From: CAZLLE01 sp964560425
GTDB taxonomy: Bacteria; Campylobacterota; Campylobacteria; Campylobacterales; QNZT01
DNA length: 64,000 bases
Direction: 5' to 3'
Assembly: GCA_964560425.1 (NCBI GenBank)
Contig: CAZLLE010000033.1
Coordinates: forward strand, 1 to 64,000
Shown in pieces: positions 46,208-54,367 of this stretch (its first letter is position 1; every line of letters starts with the position of its first letter). The position numbers and the translations under genes were made by a program. The notes under the pieces were generated by a model. That model did no database searches, was not told where the DNA came from, and worked only from the letters and a program-made list of their open reading frames with translations.

Positions 46208-47452
46208 CTATCGTATTAACACAATTATAATATCTGCAATATTTGTTCCACTATATCCAAAACTAATCAATGACTCTTCTCTTTGCAGATAATGAAATGA
46301 ATCATTACGATCCAAATAGATATCAATATCTTTTAGATTATTATCAATATCAACCACTCCACCCATAGCAATACTATTACCATCTATCCCATCAGTTGCA
46401 CCACTCAAAAAGGTAATATTATCACCATCTTGCAACTCCTTTAAAAACCATAAACAGAGTTCTTGATTTCTACCGCCAAAACCACTACCTTTTACTTCAA
46501 CGGTAGTTTCACCACCAAAAATAAAACAAAAAGGAGAGAGAGAAGCGTTATAGTTTCTCTTGATATACTCATAAATATATTTTGCAACTACTCTAACATC
46601 TCCTTGTAACAAATTAGTTACAATTTCTGTTTTAAAACCTAACTTTTCTGCTTTTTGTTGAGATTTTTTAAGAGCTTTCATATTATTCATAAGTATAAAA
46701 TGTGGGACATCTTTGGATACATATCCTCTATTTGTAATATACTCTATATTAGTTGAAATAATATTAAATAAATTATGTTTTTTCAATACTTTATAAAAAT
46801 CATCACAAGAAGATTTATTTGGCATAAGAGGAGCAGAACCAATAGATTGGAGATCATCACCAACAACATCACTAAGAACTAAAACAGCTCCATGAGCATT
46901 AGTTCTAGATGATAATCCTCCCCCTTTTATTAAAGAGAGTTGTTTACGAATTATATTTATCTCATCAATAGATAGATTTTTTTGTAATAAAATTTCCGTA
47001 TAATGGATAAGATCATCCAATGAAACACCCTCTATCGGTTTTTCAATCATTGCAGAACTTCCGCCAGAGAGAAGATAGATATAAAAATCATTATCACCCA
47101 TACTTTCAAAATATTTTAGAAGTCTATCGGCTGCCTCTAAACTTTTCTCAGAGGGGAGAGGATGTGTACTTTGAAAAACTTCAATATTTTTAATATCTTC
47201 ATAATAGTTACAAACTACAAAAGAGTGAGAAGCTCTCTCTTTTAAAGATAAAGGCAGAGCTTTTAACATCTCGATAGAGGCTTTTCCTGAACCATAAATA
47301 TAGATATTTTTATAATTTGTTAGATCAAAAGATTGGTCATTAATAGTAAGAATATTATCTTTAAAAGTCACACTTTTAGGAATAAAGTTTTTGGCAAAAG
47401 CCTCCTCTAATCCAGCTTGAAATATACTCCTAATTTTTTCTTTATCATTCAT
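46208..47452 (-). CDS. Glycerate 2-kinase, GckA/MOFRL family
   Basis: 414 residues. IYIYGSGKASIEMLKAL at the N-terminus, YLLSGGSSAMIEKPIEGVSL, the IRKQLSLIKGGGL motif, and the C-terminal MOFRL domain (FGGETTVEVKGSGFGGRNQE, ATDGIDGNSIAMGGVVD). Phosphorylates glycerate to 2-phosphoglycerate. It fits as the step that recovers glycerate freed by the GH13_18 enzyme. Overlaps the phosphatase gene by 4 nt. Confidence 0.88.
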   Translation of the reverse strand: MNDKEKIRSIFQAGLEEAFAKNFIPKSVTFKDNILTINDQSFDLTNYKNIYIYGSGKASIEMLKALPLSLKERASHSFVVCNYYEDIKNIEVFQSTHPLPSEKSLEAADRLLKYFESMGDNDFYIYLLSGGSSAMIEKPIEGVSLDDLIHYTEILLQKNLSIDEINIIRKQLSLIKGGGLSSRTNAHGAVLVLSDVVGDDLQSIGSAPLMPNKSSCDDFYKVLKKHNLFNIISTNIEYITNRGYVSKDVPHFILMNNMKALKKSQQKAEKLGFKTEIVTNLLQGDVRVVAKYIYEYIKRNYNASLSPFCFIFGGETTVEVKGSGFGGRNQELCLWFLKELQDGDNITFLSGATDGIDGNSIAMGGVVDIDNNLKDIDIYLDRNDSFHYLQREESLISFGYSGTNIADIIIVLIR

Positions 47453-48186
47453 GGAGTCAATATTTTTTTGAGAGTTTCATTCCAACCAAGACTCCCTTTA
47501 AATGGAGCTTTAATAATATTTTTAATTGAGGTGTCTATATATCGTCCTTCATGATGAGGAATAAGAATAGGAATATCTACAACTTTTAACATCTCAATAT
47601 CATTATAGTTATCTCCAAGAGCAATAGAGACTCTATTAGGAAAGAGTGAAAGAACTTTTTCTACCGCTACACCCTTATCTTGAGTAATCCCAACACAGTG
47701 ATAAAATCTACCACCTTTTAAAATTTTTAGTCCATTTGATTCAGCTATTTTTTCTAATGCAGTCAATCTCTCTTCATCTTTTGGCAAAAAAGGTTCACTA
47801 AAATCTCTTGATTTAGCAATAGAAGCAGAAGCATAATCAAACCCTGTATACTCCATCACCTCTTCTACTTTCATATCAGAAAAGAGAAGCAGTCCAAACT
47901 CATCTTTATATTTTTGGGTAAATGAGGATATCTCACTAAATGAGAGACCAAGTTGAATATTCTCTTCAAGTCCAAAAATAGCAGCACCATTTTCAACAAT
48001 AAAAGGGGCATTGATACCCATTTGTGCTTGTAAAATTTCACACTCCGCTCTTGTTTTACTTGTAGTAAAGACAAGAGGGATATTGTGATGTTTAATAAAG
48101 GAGAGCATCTCTAATGCCTCTTCATAACTATAATCTTCATGATTTAGTAGAGATCCATCAAGATCAGTAAAAATAATATAGTCCAA
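47449..48186 (-). CDS. gpgP: HAD-IIB glucosyl/mannosyl-3-phosphoglycerate phosphatase
   Basis: 245 residues. HAD motif I FTDLDGSLL (Asp8, Asp10), motif II TTSKTRAE, FIVENGAAIFG, and motif IV ALGDNYNDIEML; this matches the MpgP/YedP branch. It would remove phosphate from glucosyl-3-phosphoglycerate to give glucosylglycerate. Two base pairs separate it from pgi upstream. Confidence 0.82.
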   Translation of the reverse strand: MDYIIFTDLDGSLLNHEDYSYEEALEMLSFIKHHNIPLVFTTSKTRAECEILQAQMGINAPFIVENGAAIFGLEENIQLGLSFSEISSFTQKYKDEFGLLLFSDMKVEEVMEYTGFDYASASIAKSRDFSEPFLPKDEERLTALEKIAESNGLKILKGGRFYHCVGITQDKGVAVEKVLSLFPNRVSIALGDNYNDIEMLKVVDIPILIPHHEGRYIDTSIKNIIKAPFKGSLGWNETLKKILTP

Positions 48187-48188
48187 TA

Positions 48189-49442
48189 TTAAGCAATTTC
48201 CTTCTCAAATGATTCTTTTAAAATCACCTTTCCAAGCTCAACTCCGGGTTGATCATAAGTATTTACATCCAAAAAATGTCCTGTCAGAGAAGTTAGAAGC
48301 TCATAATAAAAAATCATCTCTCCAACACTCTTTTCAGATAGCCTATCAATCTCAATCCTATCTACATCAATTCCCTGCTCCATAATACTCTGCATAGTTG
48401 CATCACATTGAGCATTGATAAGTGTACTAAATTTATTATTATTAATATAATCTGTCTTTTCAAGATGAGGAATAGAGATATTAGGGATAGTTAAATCATT
48501 ATCAAAATCTTTGAGTTTAATCATAGTCATGCTCTTATTTATAGGACCCTCAATCACAAGCTGTAAAAATGAGTGCTGATCTACAGAACCTACAATACCA
48601 ATAGGAGTCAGCCCTACTCTCTCTTTGTCTCTATTATATTTACCAAGAGATTCTCCCCAAAGCTGAACATACCAATCATTAAAATATTTAAATGAACTAG
48701 TATATGAAAATAGAACATTAATAGGCATAATATCATCATTGATAGCATAGTGATACGCTTTTTCTACCAAAGAGTTTTCTCTTCTATCAAAAAATGATTT
48801 TTTTAACTCATAAGCACCATCAAGCATAGCATCAATATCATATCCTAATATTGCAAGTGGCAATAATCCCACAGCACTAAATACAGAAAATCTTCCACCA
48901 ACATTGAGAGGAAGATAGAATGTTTTAAGATTAAAATCAGAAGCAAAAGCATCAAGAGGAGAACCTTTATCAGTAATACAGATAAAATGTTGTTGAAATT
49001 TTTCCATCTCAAAAGATAGTTGATATTTGCTCATAAGATATTTAACAGAAGATGTTGTCTCTATTGTAGAGCCTGATTTTGAAATCATAATAAATATACT
49101 CTCTTCAAATAGAACATCTCTCATATTTCTCTCTATCTCATTTGGATCCACATTCTCCATAAAAATCAGATTTTTATCGTTTCTATTTTTTGTGTGTGAG
49201 AGCATATAATCAATAGCTTTTGTCCCCAAAGATGATCCACCAATACCAATAACTACAACATTCTTAATTTTTTCAAGATCATAAGATTTACAAAAGGAGT
49301 GAATTACCTCTCTATTTTCAATAGATTCAGGCAAAAGATAATAACCAACATCTCCACCTCTTAATTCACGCGCCAACGCATCATAACCTTGATTTAACAA
49401 CTCTTTACTTATACCACTTTCAAAAAATAGTTCTCTTTTCAT
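48189..49442 (-). CDS. pgi: Glucose-6-phosphate isomerase
   Basis: 417 residues, the short Campylobacterota type. VVVIGIGGSSLGTKAIDYML, MISKSGSTIETTSSVKYLMS (sugar-phosphate loop), NVGGRFSVFSAVGLLPLAIL, QLWGESLGKYN and the C-terminal FDQ-like TYDQPGVELGK are present. Interconverts glucose-6-P and fructose-6-P. First gene of the glucosylglycerate-type run or just upstream of it. Confidence 0.95.
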   Translation of the reverse strand: MKRELFFESGISKELLNQGYDALARELRGGDVGYYLLPESIENREVIHSFCKSYDLEKIKNVVVIGIGGSSLGTKAIDYMLSHTKNRNDKNLIFMENVDPNEIERNMRDVLFEESIFIMISKSGSTIETTSSVKYLMSKYQLSFEMEKFQQHFICITDKGSPLDAFASDFNLKTFYLPLNVGGRFSVFSAVGLLPLAILGYDIDAMLDGAYELKKSFFDRRENSLVEKAYHYAINDDIMPINVLFSYTSSFKYFNDWYVQLWGESLGKYNRDKERVGLTPIGIVGSVDQHSFLQLVIEGPINKSMTMIKLKDFDNDLTIPNISIPHLEKTDYINNNKFSTLINAQCDATMQSIMEQGIDVDRIEIDRLSEKSVGEMIFYYELLTSLTGHFLDVNTYDQPGVELGKVILKESFEKEIA

Positions 49443-49454
49443 CTTTTTTCCCTC

Positions 49455-50549
49455 TTAAAAATTTGCTATTACATCAGAAAAAATTTTCTCCAAATTTTCT
49501 ACCTCTTCTGCTCCTACTCTCTCATTTGGAGCATGAATCGTATCGTTTATTGGACCAAATTCCACAGTATCAACACCAAATTCACCAAAAAATCTAGCGT
49601 CACTTGTACCTCCAGCAGTAGATAGCTTAGGATCAATATCGACAATATTTTGTATTGAATTAGTGATATCTTGAACTATTTTAGAATCTCTTTTTGTAAC
49701 AAATGGCTTTGCAGATTGATTCAGTTGCAAAGTATAATCCATATCCTTAAAGTAGGAGTCTACAAACTTCGATACAGTAGTTTTATCTGTTTTTGTAGAG
49801 TTTCTCACATTAAACATCATCTTAAGCTTACCAGGGGTAACATTGGTCACCTCCATGCCAGCTCTAATATCTGTAATTACAAATTGACTAGGGGCGAAAC
49901 TTTCATCACCATCATCCAAATTTACACCAGCCATGTGTGGTAAAACTTGTGCTACTTTGTGAATTGGATTTTTAGATTTTTCAGGATATGCAGCATGACC
50001 TTGTAGCCCTATTTTCTCAATAATACCATTGATAGAGCCTCTTCGTCCAATCTTGATTGCATCTCCAAAAACCTCTTCACAAGTTGGTTCAGCAACAATT
50101 GCAAAATCAGGTAAAAAATCAATATCTTTAAGATACTCCAAAACCTTGATCGTTCCATAAGTAGCATCACCCTCTTCATCACTCGTCAAAAGAATAGAGA
50201 GAGTACCATTAAAAGAGGTTGCATCATGACAAGCTTTTAAAAATGCACTTAGTCCTGATTTCATATCTTGAGCACCACGAGCATAAATATAACCACCTTT
50301 AGTAGTTGGAGTAAAAGGATCACTATCCCAACCATCTCCAGGAGGAACAACATCAATATGTCCCGCAAAACATAGATGTGAACCTTCAGAAAATTTCTTG
50401 TATAAAAATAGGTTTTTTACCCCGCCCTCTTCTATTCTAATAACTTCAAAATCACTTAAATACCCCTCAATAAAATCAAAAGCACCATCATCTTTGGGTG
50501 TAATTGACTCAAAGGAGAGTATCTTGTCAAAAAGTTCAATGATATTCAT
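49455..50549 (-). CDS. dapE: Succinyl-diaminopimelate desuccinylase
   Basis: 364-residue M20 metallohydrolase. CFAGHIDVVPPGDGW (zinc His/Asp), YARGAQDMKSGLSAFL (bridging Asp), TSDEEGDATYGT (catalytic and zinc Glu), VAEPT, and the C-terminal FGPINDTIHAPNERV zinc His. Lysine/peptidoglycan diaminopimelate pathway. Confidence 0.94.
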   Translation of the reverse strand: MNIIELFDKILSFESITPKDDGAFDFIEGYLSDFEVIRIEEGGVKNLFLYKKFSEGSHLCFAGHIDVVPPGDGWDSDPFTPTTKGGYIYARGAQDMKSGLSAFLKACHDATSFNGTLSILLTSDEEGDATYGTIKVLEYLKDIDFLPDFAIVAEPTCEEVFGDAIKIGRRGSINGIIEKIGLQGHAAYPEKSKNPIHKVAQVLPHMAGVNLDDGDESFAPSQFVITDIRAGMEVTNVTPGKLKMMFNVRNSTKTDKTTVSKFVDSYFKDMDYTLQLNQSAKPFVTKRDSKIVQDITNSIQNIVDIDPKLSTAGGTSDARFFGEFGVDTVEFGPINDTIHAPNERVGAEEVENLEKIFSDVIANF

Positions 50550-50561
50550 TAAAAACCTTGA

Positions 50562-50909
50562 CTATTCTGGATTCTCAAAAAATACATATGAAGTTGAGTA
50601 ATCACTAAATTCAAAATAGACTCTTTTTTCAGTTTTTTTATCTACTTTACCATCAAGATTTGCATCTAAAACACCATAACCATATCTATATGGTCTATTA
50701 GTATGATCCCCATCTGTACTTATAGCAGTAGAGAGCTTATCAATTTTCATAAATCTCTTAACCAATTTATCACCAGCATAAATCTCTAATATACCATCAG
50801 TTCCTGTCCAATTCTGAACAGCACGCCCCAACTTATTTTGTGTCTCTTGAGTACAACCACCAAAACCAAACATCAAAGCTATTAAACTCAATCCAATTAA
50901 TTTTTTCAT
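50562..50909 (-). CDS. Small lipoprotein of unknown function
   Basis: 115 residues with lipobox LMFGFGGCTQ (Cys19). The mature part carries LEIYAGDKLVKRFMKIDKLS, then a DANLDGKVDKK loop that looks calcium-loop-like, and ends RVYFEFSDYSTSYVFFENPE. Not recognised by family. Ends 13 bp before dapE and may be cotranscribed with it. Confidence 0.65.
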   Translation of the reverse strand: MKKLIGLSLIALMFGFGGCTQETQNKLGRAVQNWTGTDGILEIYAGDKLVKRFMKIDKLSTAISTDGDHTNRPYRYGYGVLDANLDGKVDKKTEKRVYFEFSDYSTSYVFFENPE

Positions 50910-50970
50910 AATTTCTCCTATAAAAATTTGTCAATCATGTTAGCGTAACATCGACAAAAGATCAATTATT

Positions 50971-51519
50971 TTAAATATTTTCTACTACAAACAACATATT
51001 TTGAAAAAATACGATCAAAATTAATAATATTCCTAAAGAATAAAATATAGAGATAAAAAATCTAACTCTAATTTTACTCTCAAGACTCATATCCCATATA
51101 TCCCAAAAATACTCATTTTTTGACTCTGTTGCCAAAGCTTTATCACAATAGAGTTCACTATAAACTCCTCTATCTTCTAACTTTTCTGATTCAAGATAAG
51201 ATACTAACTCCCTTTTCCCCCTGCCCATCTGCAAAAAATGGCTAAAAGATCTATTCTCATTAATAATAGGAGGTACAAAAATATTATATAAAACATTACC
51301 AATCAAAAAAAATAGAGCAGAAAAGTAGAAAAGCACCCATGAGAAAGGAAGTACAAAATCAAAATTAATAATATGATAATCTTTAAAAGATGATAATATT
51401 TTGGCAACAATAGGTACAACTACAACCCACACCAAAATAGTTTTTACAAATTTCATTTTGCTAATATTAGAGATTTTTTTCCAATCTAAAATATATTTTT
51501 TTTTATCTCTTAAACTCAT
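50971..51519 (-). CDS. Membrane protein of unknown function, partner of the ATPase gene
   Basis: 182 residues with three predicted membrane segments (about 24-42, 55-82 and 153-178) and a soluble loop of about 70 residues between the second and third (RSFSHFLQMGRGKRELVSYL onward). No signal peptide and no family recognised. Its start overlaps the ATPase stop by 4 nt (ATGA), so the two are translationally coupled. Confidence 0.65.
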   Translation of the reverse strand: MSLRDKKKYILDWKKISNISKMKFVKTILVWVVVVPIVAKILSSFKDYHIINFDFVLPFSWVLFYFSALFFLIGNVLYNIFVPPIINENRSFSHFLQMGRGKRELVSYLESEKLEDRGVYSELYCDKALATESKNEYFWDIWDMSLESKIRVRFFISIFYSLGILLILIVFFQNMLFVVENI

Positions 51520-52688
51520 TTTTTGTAAATAACCTCTTTCTCACCAATAAATAGTCTACTATTTATCAAAATTTTTAATCTACTATCAACTAATCTAAAT
51601 TTATCACGATTATTAATCTTTTTCAAAATTGGCTTATTACCTTTTGATAGACCAGAAAAAATCATACTCATATTGATAGTCCCTTTTTTGAAAGTAGTAG
51701 GAAAATATTTTCTATATAGACCAATCAAATCTTGATTTGTAAAAATATTACTTGTATCAATTTTACCAAGCAGAAAAATAACCTGATTTGTTTTTTTGAC
51801 CCTAGAAGTAGGCGTTAAAAAATGTTCATCAAATACTATTTCTACTTCTGAGTAGTGGGCATAAATCCACTTTTTTGATGATTCATACAGAAGCTCTTTT
51901 TCATACTTTTTACAATTATTCATAATCTCATGAGCTAGATAAAAAAGAAATTGTTGCACTCTCAAAGGAATCAAATCTGTAACTTTTTGTATATATTCAG
52001 ATATCTCTTTTAGAGAGCTATTTGAGATATGAAAAAATAGTTTTTCAACAAGTGTTTTTCTCAAAAATTCATTTAACTCAGACACCTCAAAACCATCAAG
52101 TGTAGGTACTTCTCTAATCCTATTGGCAATTGGCTCAAAAAGTATACTCATTCCACTAAAAAACTCTTTGAGAGAACTAGGAATACCAACTAAAAGATAA
52201 CGAATATTATAAGCAGAGAGTTCTCTATTATCCAAGCTATGAATTAATAAAATTAGCTCATTTTTATATCTTGGATCTATACCAATAGACTCCAAATGCT
52301 CTAAATTATCAAAAACAATAAAAGATGGATTTCGTTGTGTATGATTTTTTTCATTAAGCTTACTATAACAGACATCTAAAATCTCATTTTTAACAATTTT
52401 TCCACTGCTACCCAATATTTTTTTCTCAAGCATACAAAAAAGAGAGTCATACATAATGATTTCAGCCAAATTAATAACAATAAAATTAATTTTTCTTGTA
52501 GCAAAAAAGATCTCATAAAGCCAAGTTTTTCCACTTCCACTCTCACCAGATATAAAAATATTGGTTTTGGTTTTCATGCAACTTGCTAGAACATCATCAT
52601 ATTTTTTTCTTGGAATATAGATATTTTGGTCAGAGAAATCACCTCTAGGAACAAAAACATCTTCTATTTGAGGTCTATCAATAACCAT
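51516..52688 (-). CDS. P-loop (AAA/STAND-like) ATPase of unknown function
   Basis: 390 residues. Walker A GESGSGKT at 48-55, Walker B-like FIVFDNLEHL (Asp127, with Asn128 and Glu130), and a sensor-like LLVGIPSSLKEFF strand; the middle is helical and residues ~295-385 look like a winged helix (LLGKIDTSNIFTNQDLIGLY onward). Soluble. Codes with the downstream three-helix membrane protein as a two-gene unit between housekeeping genes. Function unknown; defence-type or signalling roles are possible. Confidence 0.65.
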   Translation of the reverse strand: MVIDRPQIEDVFVPRGDFSDQNIYIPRKKYDDVLASCMKTKTNIFISGESGSGKTWLYEIFFATRKINFIVINLAEIIMYDSLFCMLEKKILGSSGKIVKNEILDVCYSKLNEKNHTQRNPSFIVFDNLEHLESIGIDPRYKNELILLIHSLDNRELSAYNIRYLLVGIPSSLKEFFSGMSILFEPIANRIREVPTLDGFEVSELNEFLRKTLVEKLFFHISNSSLKEISEYIQKVTDLIPLRVQQFLFYLAHEIMNNCKKYEKELLYESSKKWIYAHYSEVEIVFDEHFLTPTSRVKKTNQVIFLLGKIDTSNIFTNQDLIGLYRKYFPTTFKKGTINMSMIFSGLSKGNKPILKKINNRDKFRLVDSRLKILINSRLFIGEKEVIYKK

Positions 52689-52757
52689 AATTTTCTCCTG
52701 CTATTAAATTGAAGAGAAGATTATAAATAAAAATTGTGTAAAAATCGTTTGGAGAGA

Positions 52758-52782
52758 AAGAGATACCAAAAAGGTATCTCTT
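52758..52782 (-). terminator. Hairpin terminator after the secreted two-repeat gene
   Basis: AAGAGATACC and GGTATCTCTT pair perfectly over 10 bp around a 5-nt loop, 6 bp after the stop codon at 52789 on the minus strand. Confidence 0.65.
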
Positions 52783-52788
52783 GGAGAG

Positions 52789-54033
52789 TTATTTAGATGA
52801 AAGTTTTATATTATCTAAATACCCACCACCACTATAAAAAGTTTTAACTTTGATAATTTTATTACCTGGCTCAAGCTGTTGAAGATAAGCATTTAGATCA
52901 ACTCTAAAATGTTCCCAAAGATTGATATCTGTATAACCAAAACCTCTTACTTGTTCAATTGGAGATGGATATATAAGCTCAACATTTCCATCACCATAAT
53001 CATTGATATAGGCATCAACATCTTCATGATTTAGAAAAGAGTCCCAAGTCATTCCTCTTATACCATTCGTAGTCTCAACAATAACACCCATTCCATAGTG
53101 TGCCATATAACCAGCAGGAGCATAAGCATGAATACCACCGATATGACCACCTGCAGCACCAACGCCACCAATATCTACCTCTAGAATAGTCTGTTTATCA
53201 TTATTCATAGGCAATTGGTATTCTGAACTATTATGTGTATTTGTCTCCCAATTTGTTGTAAGTTTTACTGCACCATTAATAGCTTTTGGTTGAAATATTC
53301 CTGAAACTGTCTTCCATTTAGAAGAGATTCCATTATTTGCATCTTCATATATTGTGGAATCATTATTATTACCATTATCACCAGAAATTACTACAAATGA
53401 TTTACTAGCTTCTTCATCATAAGAACCCTTAAAAAAAGCTCTCATCTCATAATTACCAATAGGTAGAGGATCAAAAATTAACGAACCACTTTTTTTACCC
53501 TTAGTCCATTTTAGATCAATACGATTATCCAAATTACTTTGACTACCTGCAGGATATATACCAATCCAATCCTCTGAATCTCCTAACATATTTGAGAACT
53601 TTACAGTAATCTTCTGATTTGGTTTATAACTAGAGTGGTTTGTTATAAGAGTTACATCATTTGCCTCACCAACTTCATCTACAAAAAAATGAATCTCTGC
53701 TTGCTTTTCAAAACTATTTTTAAAAAATGCTCTTACCTGATATTTACCAGATGGAATATCTTTTAATACTACTGAACCATTAACAGTTCCACCACTCCAA
53801 CTCCAAGCTACAACATTATCCCAATCATTACTTGCACCATATTCGTAAACACCAATCCAATCATCACTATCACCTAACATATTTTTGAATGAAGCAATAA
53901 CATTTTCACCAACAATATATCCATGTTTATCTGTTTTGATAGTTGTACCAGAAGGTTCAACTGTACCTGATGTAGCAGAAGCATTGACAATAAACATTGA
54001 CAACATTGCTACTACAAACCATAAATTTTTCAT
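52789..54033 (-). CDS. Secreted protein with two Ig-like repeats and a C-terminal lectin-like domain
   Basis: About 414 residues with signal peptide (NLWFVVAMLSMFIVNASA). Two repeats of about 95 residues share NMLGDSxDWIGxY, LDN-type turns and YxxRAFFK (SFKNMLGDSDDWIGVYEYG versus KFSNMLGDSEDWIGIYPAG). The C-terminal ~190 residues (ISSKWKTVSGIFQPKAINGA onward) are beta-rich and lectin- or carbohydrate-binding-like. I start at ATG 54033 (GAGG 9 nt upstream); GTG 54039 is an alternative. Exact ligand unknown. Confidence 0.7.
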   Translation of the reverse strand: MKNLWFVVAMLSMFIVNASATSGTVEPSGTTIKTDKHGYIVGENVIASFKNMLGDSDDWIGVYEYGASNDWDNVVAWSWSGGTVNGSVVLKDIPSGKYQVRAFFKNSFEKQAEIHFFVDEVGEANDVTLITNHSSYKPNQKITVKFSNMLGDSEDWIGIYPAGSQSNLDNRIDLKWTKGKKSGSLIFDPLPIGNYEMRAFFKGSYDEEASKSFVVISGDNGNNNDSTIYEDANNGISSKWKTVSGIFQPKAINGAVKLTTNWETNTHNSSEYQLPMNNDKQTILEVDIGGVGAAGGHIGGIHAYAPAGYMAHYGMGVIVETTNGIRGMTWDSFLNHEDVDAYINDYGDGNVELIYPSPIEQVRGFGYTDINLWEHFRVDLNAYLQQLEPGNKIIKVKTFYSGGGYLDNIKLSSK

Positions 54034-54131
54034 ACTCACACACCTCTAAATTAATTTTTGGTACAAATAGTAACATATTTATTACATTTTAAAATAAAAT
54101 ATAAATTTATATTGTTTTTTTAAGCACAAAG

Positions 54132-54256
54132 GAAATTAACTTTTTTGATAAGTATAATCCATTTTTCACATTTATTTCACTTTTTTATGTGATAATACAA
54201 CCAACTTATCAGAAATAGAAAAATAAGACTCTTTAGAAAATAACTTTTTGATAAGT
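54132..54256. repeat. Pair of ~21-bp direct repeats with one inverted half copy
   Basis: GAAATTAACTTTTTTGATAAGT (given as start 54132, end 54153, only its core TGATAAGT is critical) recurs at 54236-54256 with one substitution and one missing T. ACTTATCA at about 54204 is the inverted core. Spacing about 104 bp. Possible regulator sites. Confidence 0.45.
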
Positions 54257-54279
54257 CTAAACAAACCCTTTTAGAAAAA

Positions 54280-54342
54280 CTATCAAGCAACAGAGAAAAA
54301 TCTATTCTCTTATTAACCAAGGTCACTATTGTTGCTTGATAG
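54280..54342. other. 63-nt foldable element: 13-bp outer stem with inner hairpin
   Basis: CTATCAAGCAACA at 54280-54292 and TGTTGCTTGATAG at 54330-54342 are exact reverse complements. Inside, AGAGAA (54292-54297) pairs with TTCTCT (54305-54310). No U-run follows on the plus strand. It could be a small RNA, a terminus of a tiny mobile element, or an operator; it lies upstream of the probable promoter of the next gene. Confidence 0.45.
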
Positions 54343-54355
54343 ATTAAAAATTTGA

Positions 54356-54361
54356 TATTAT
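54356..54361 (+). promoter_or_regulatory. -10-like TATTAT 6 nt before the flavoprotein start (leaderless candidate)
   Basis: TATTAT ends 6 nt before the ATG at 54368, with no Shine-Dalgarno sequence between. Confidence 0.35.
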
Positions 54362-54367
54362 TCTTTC

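Larger units (their letters stand above)
54034..54367. other. Intergenic region with repeats and a structured element
   Basis: 334 bp between two divergent genes. No protein gene seen. It holds two near-identical direct repeats (54132-54153, 54236-54256), an inverted copy of their core (ACTTATCA, about 54204), the 13-bp inverted repeat at 54280-54342, and a -10-like box at 54356-54361. Confidence 0.6.
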
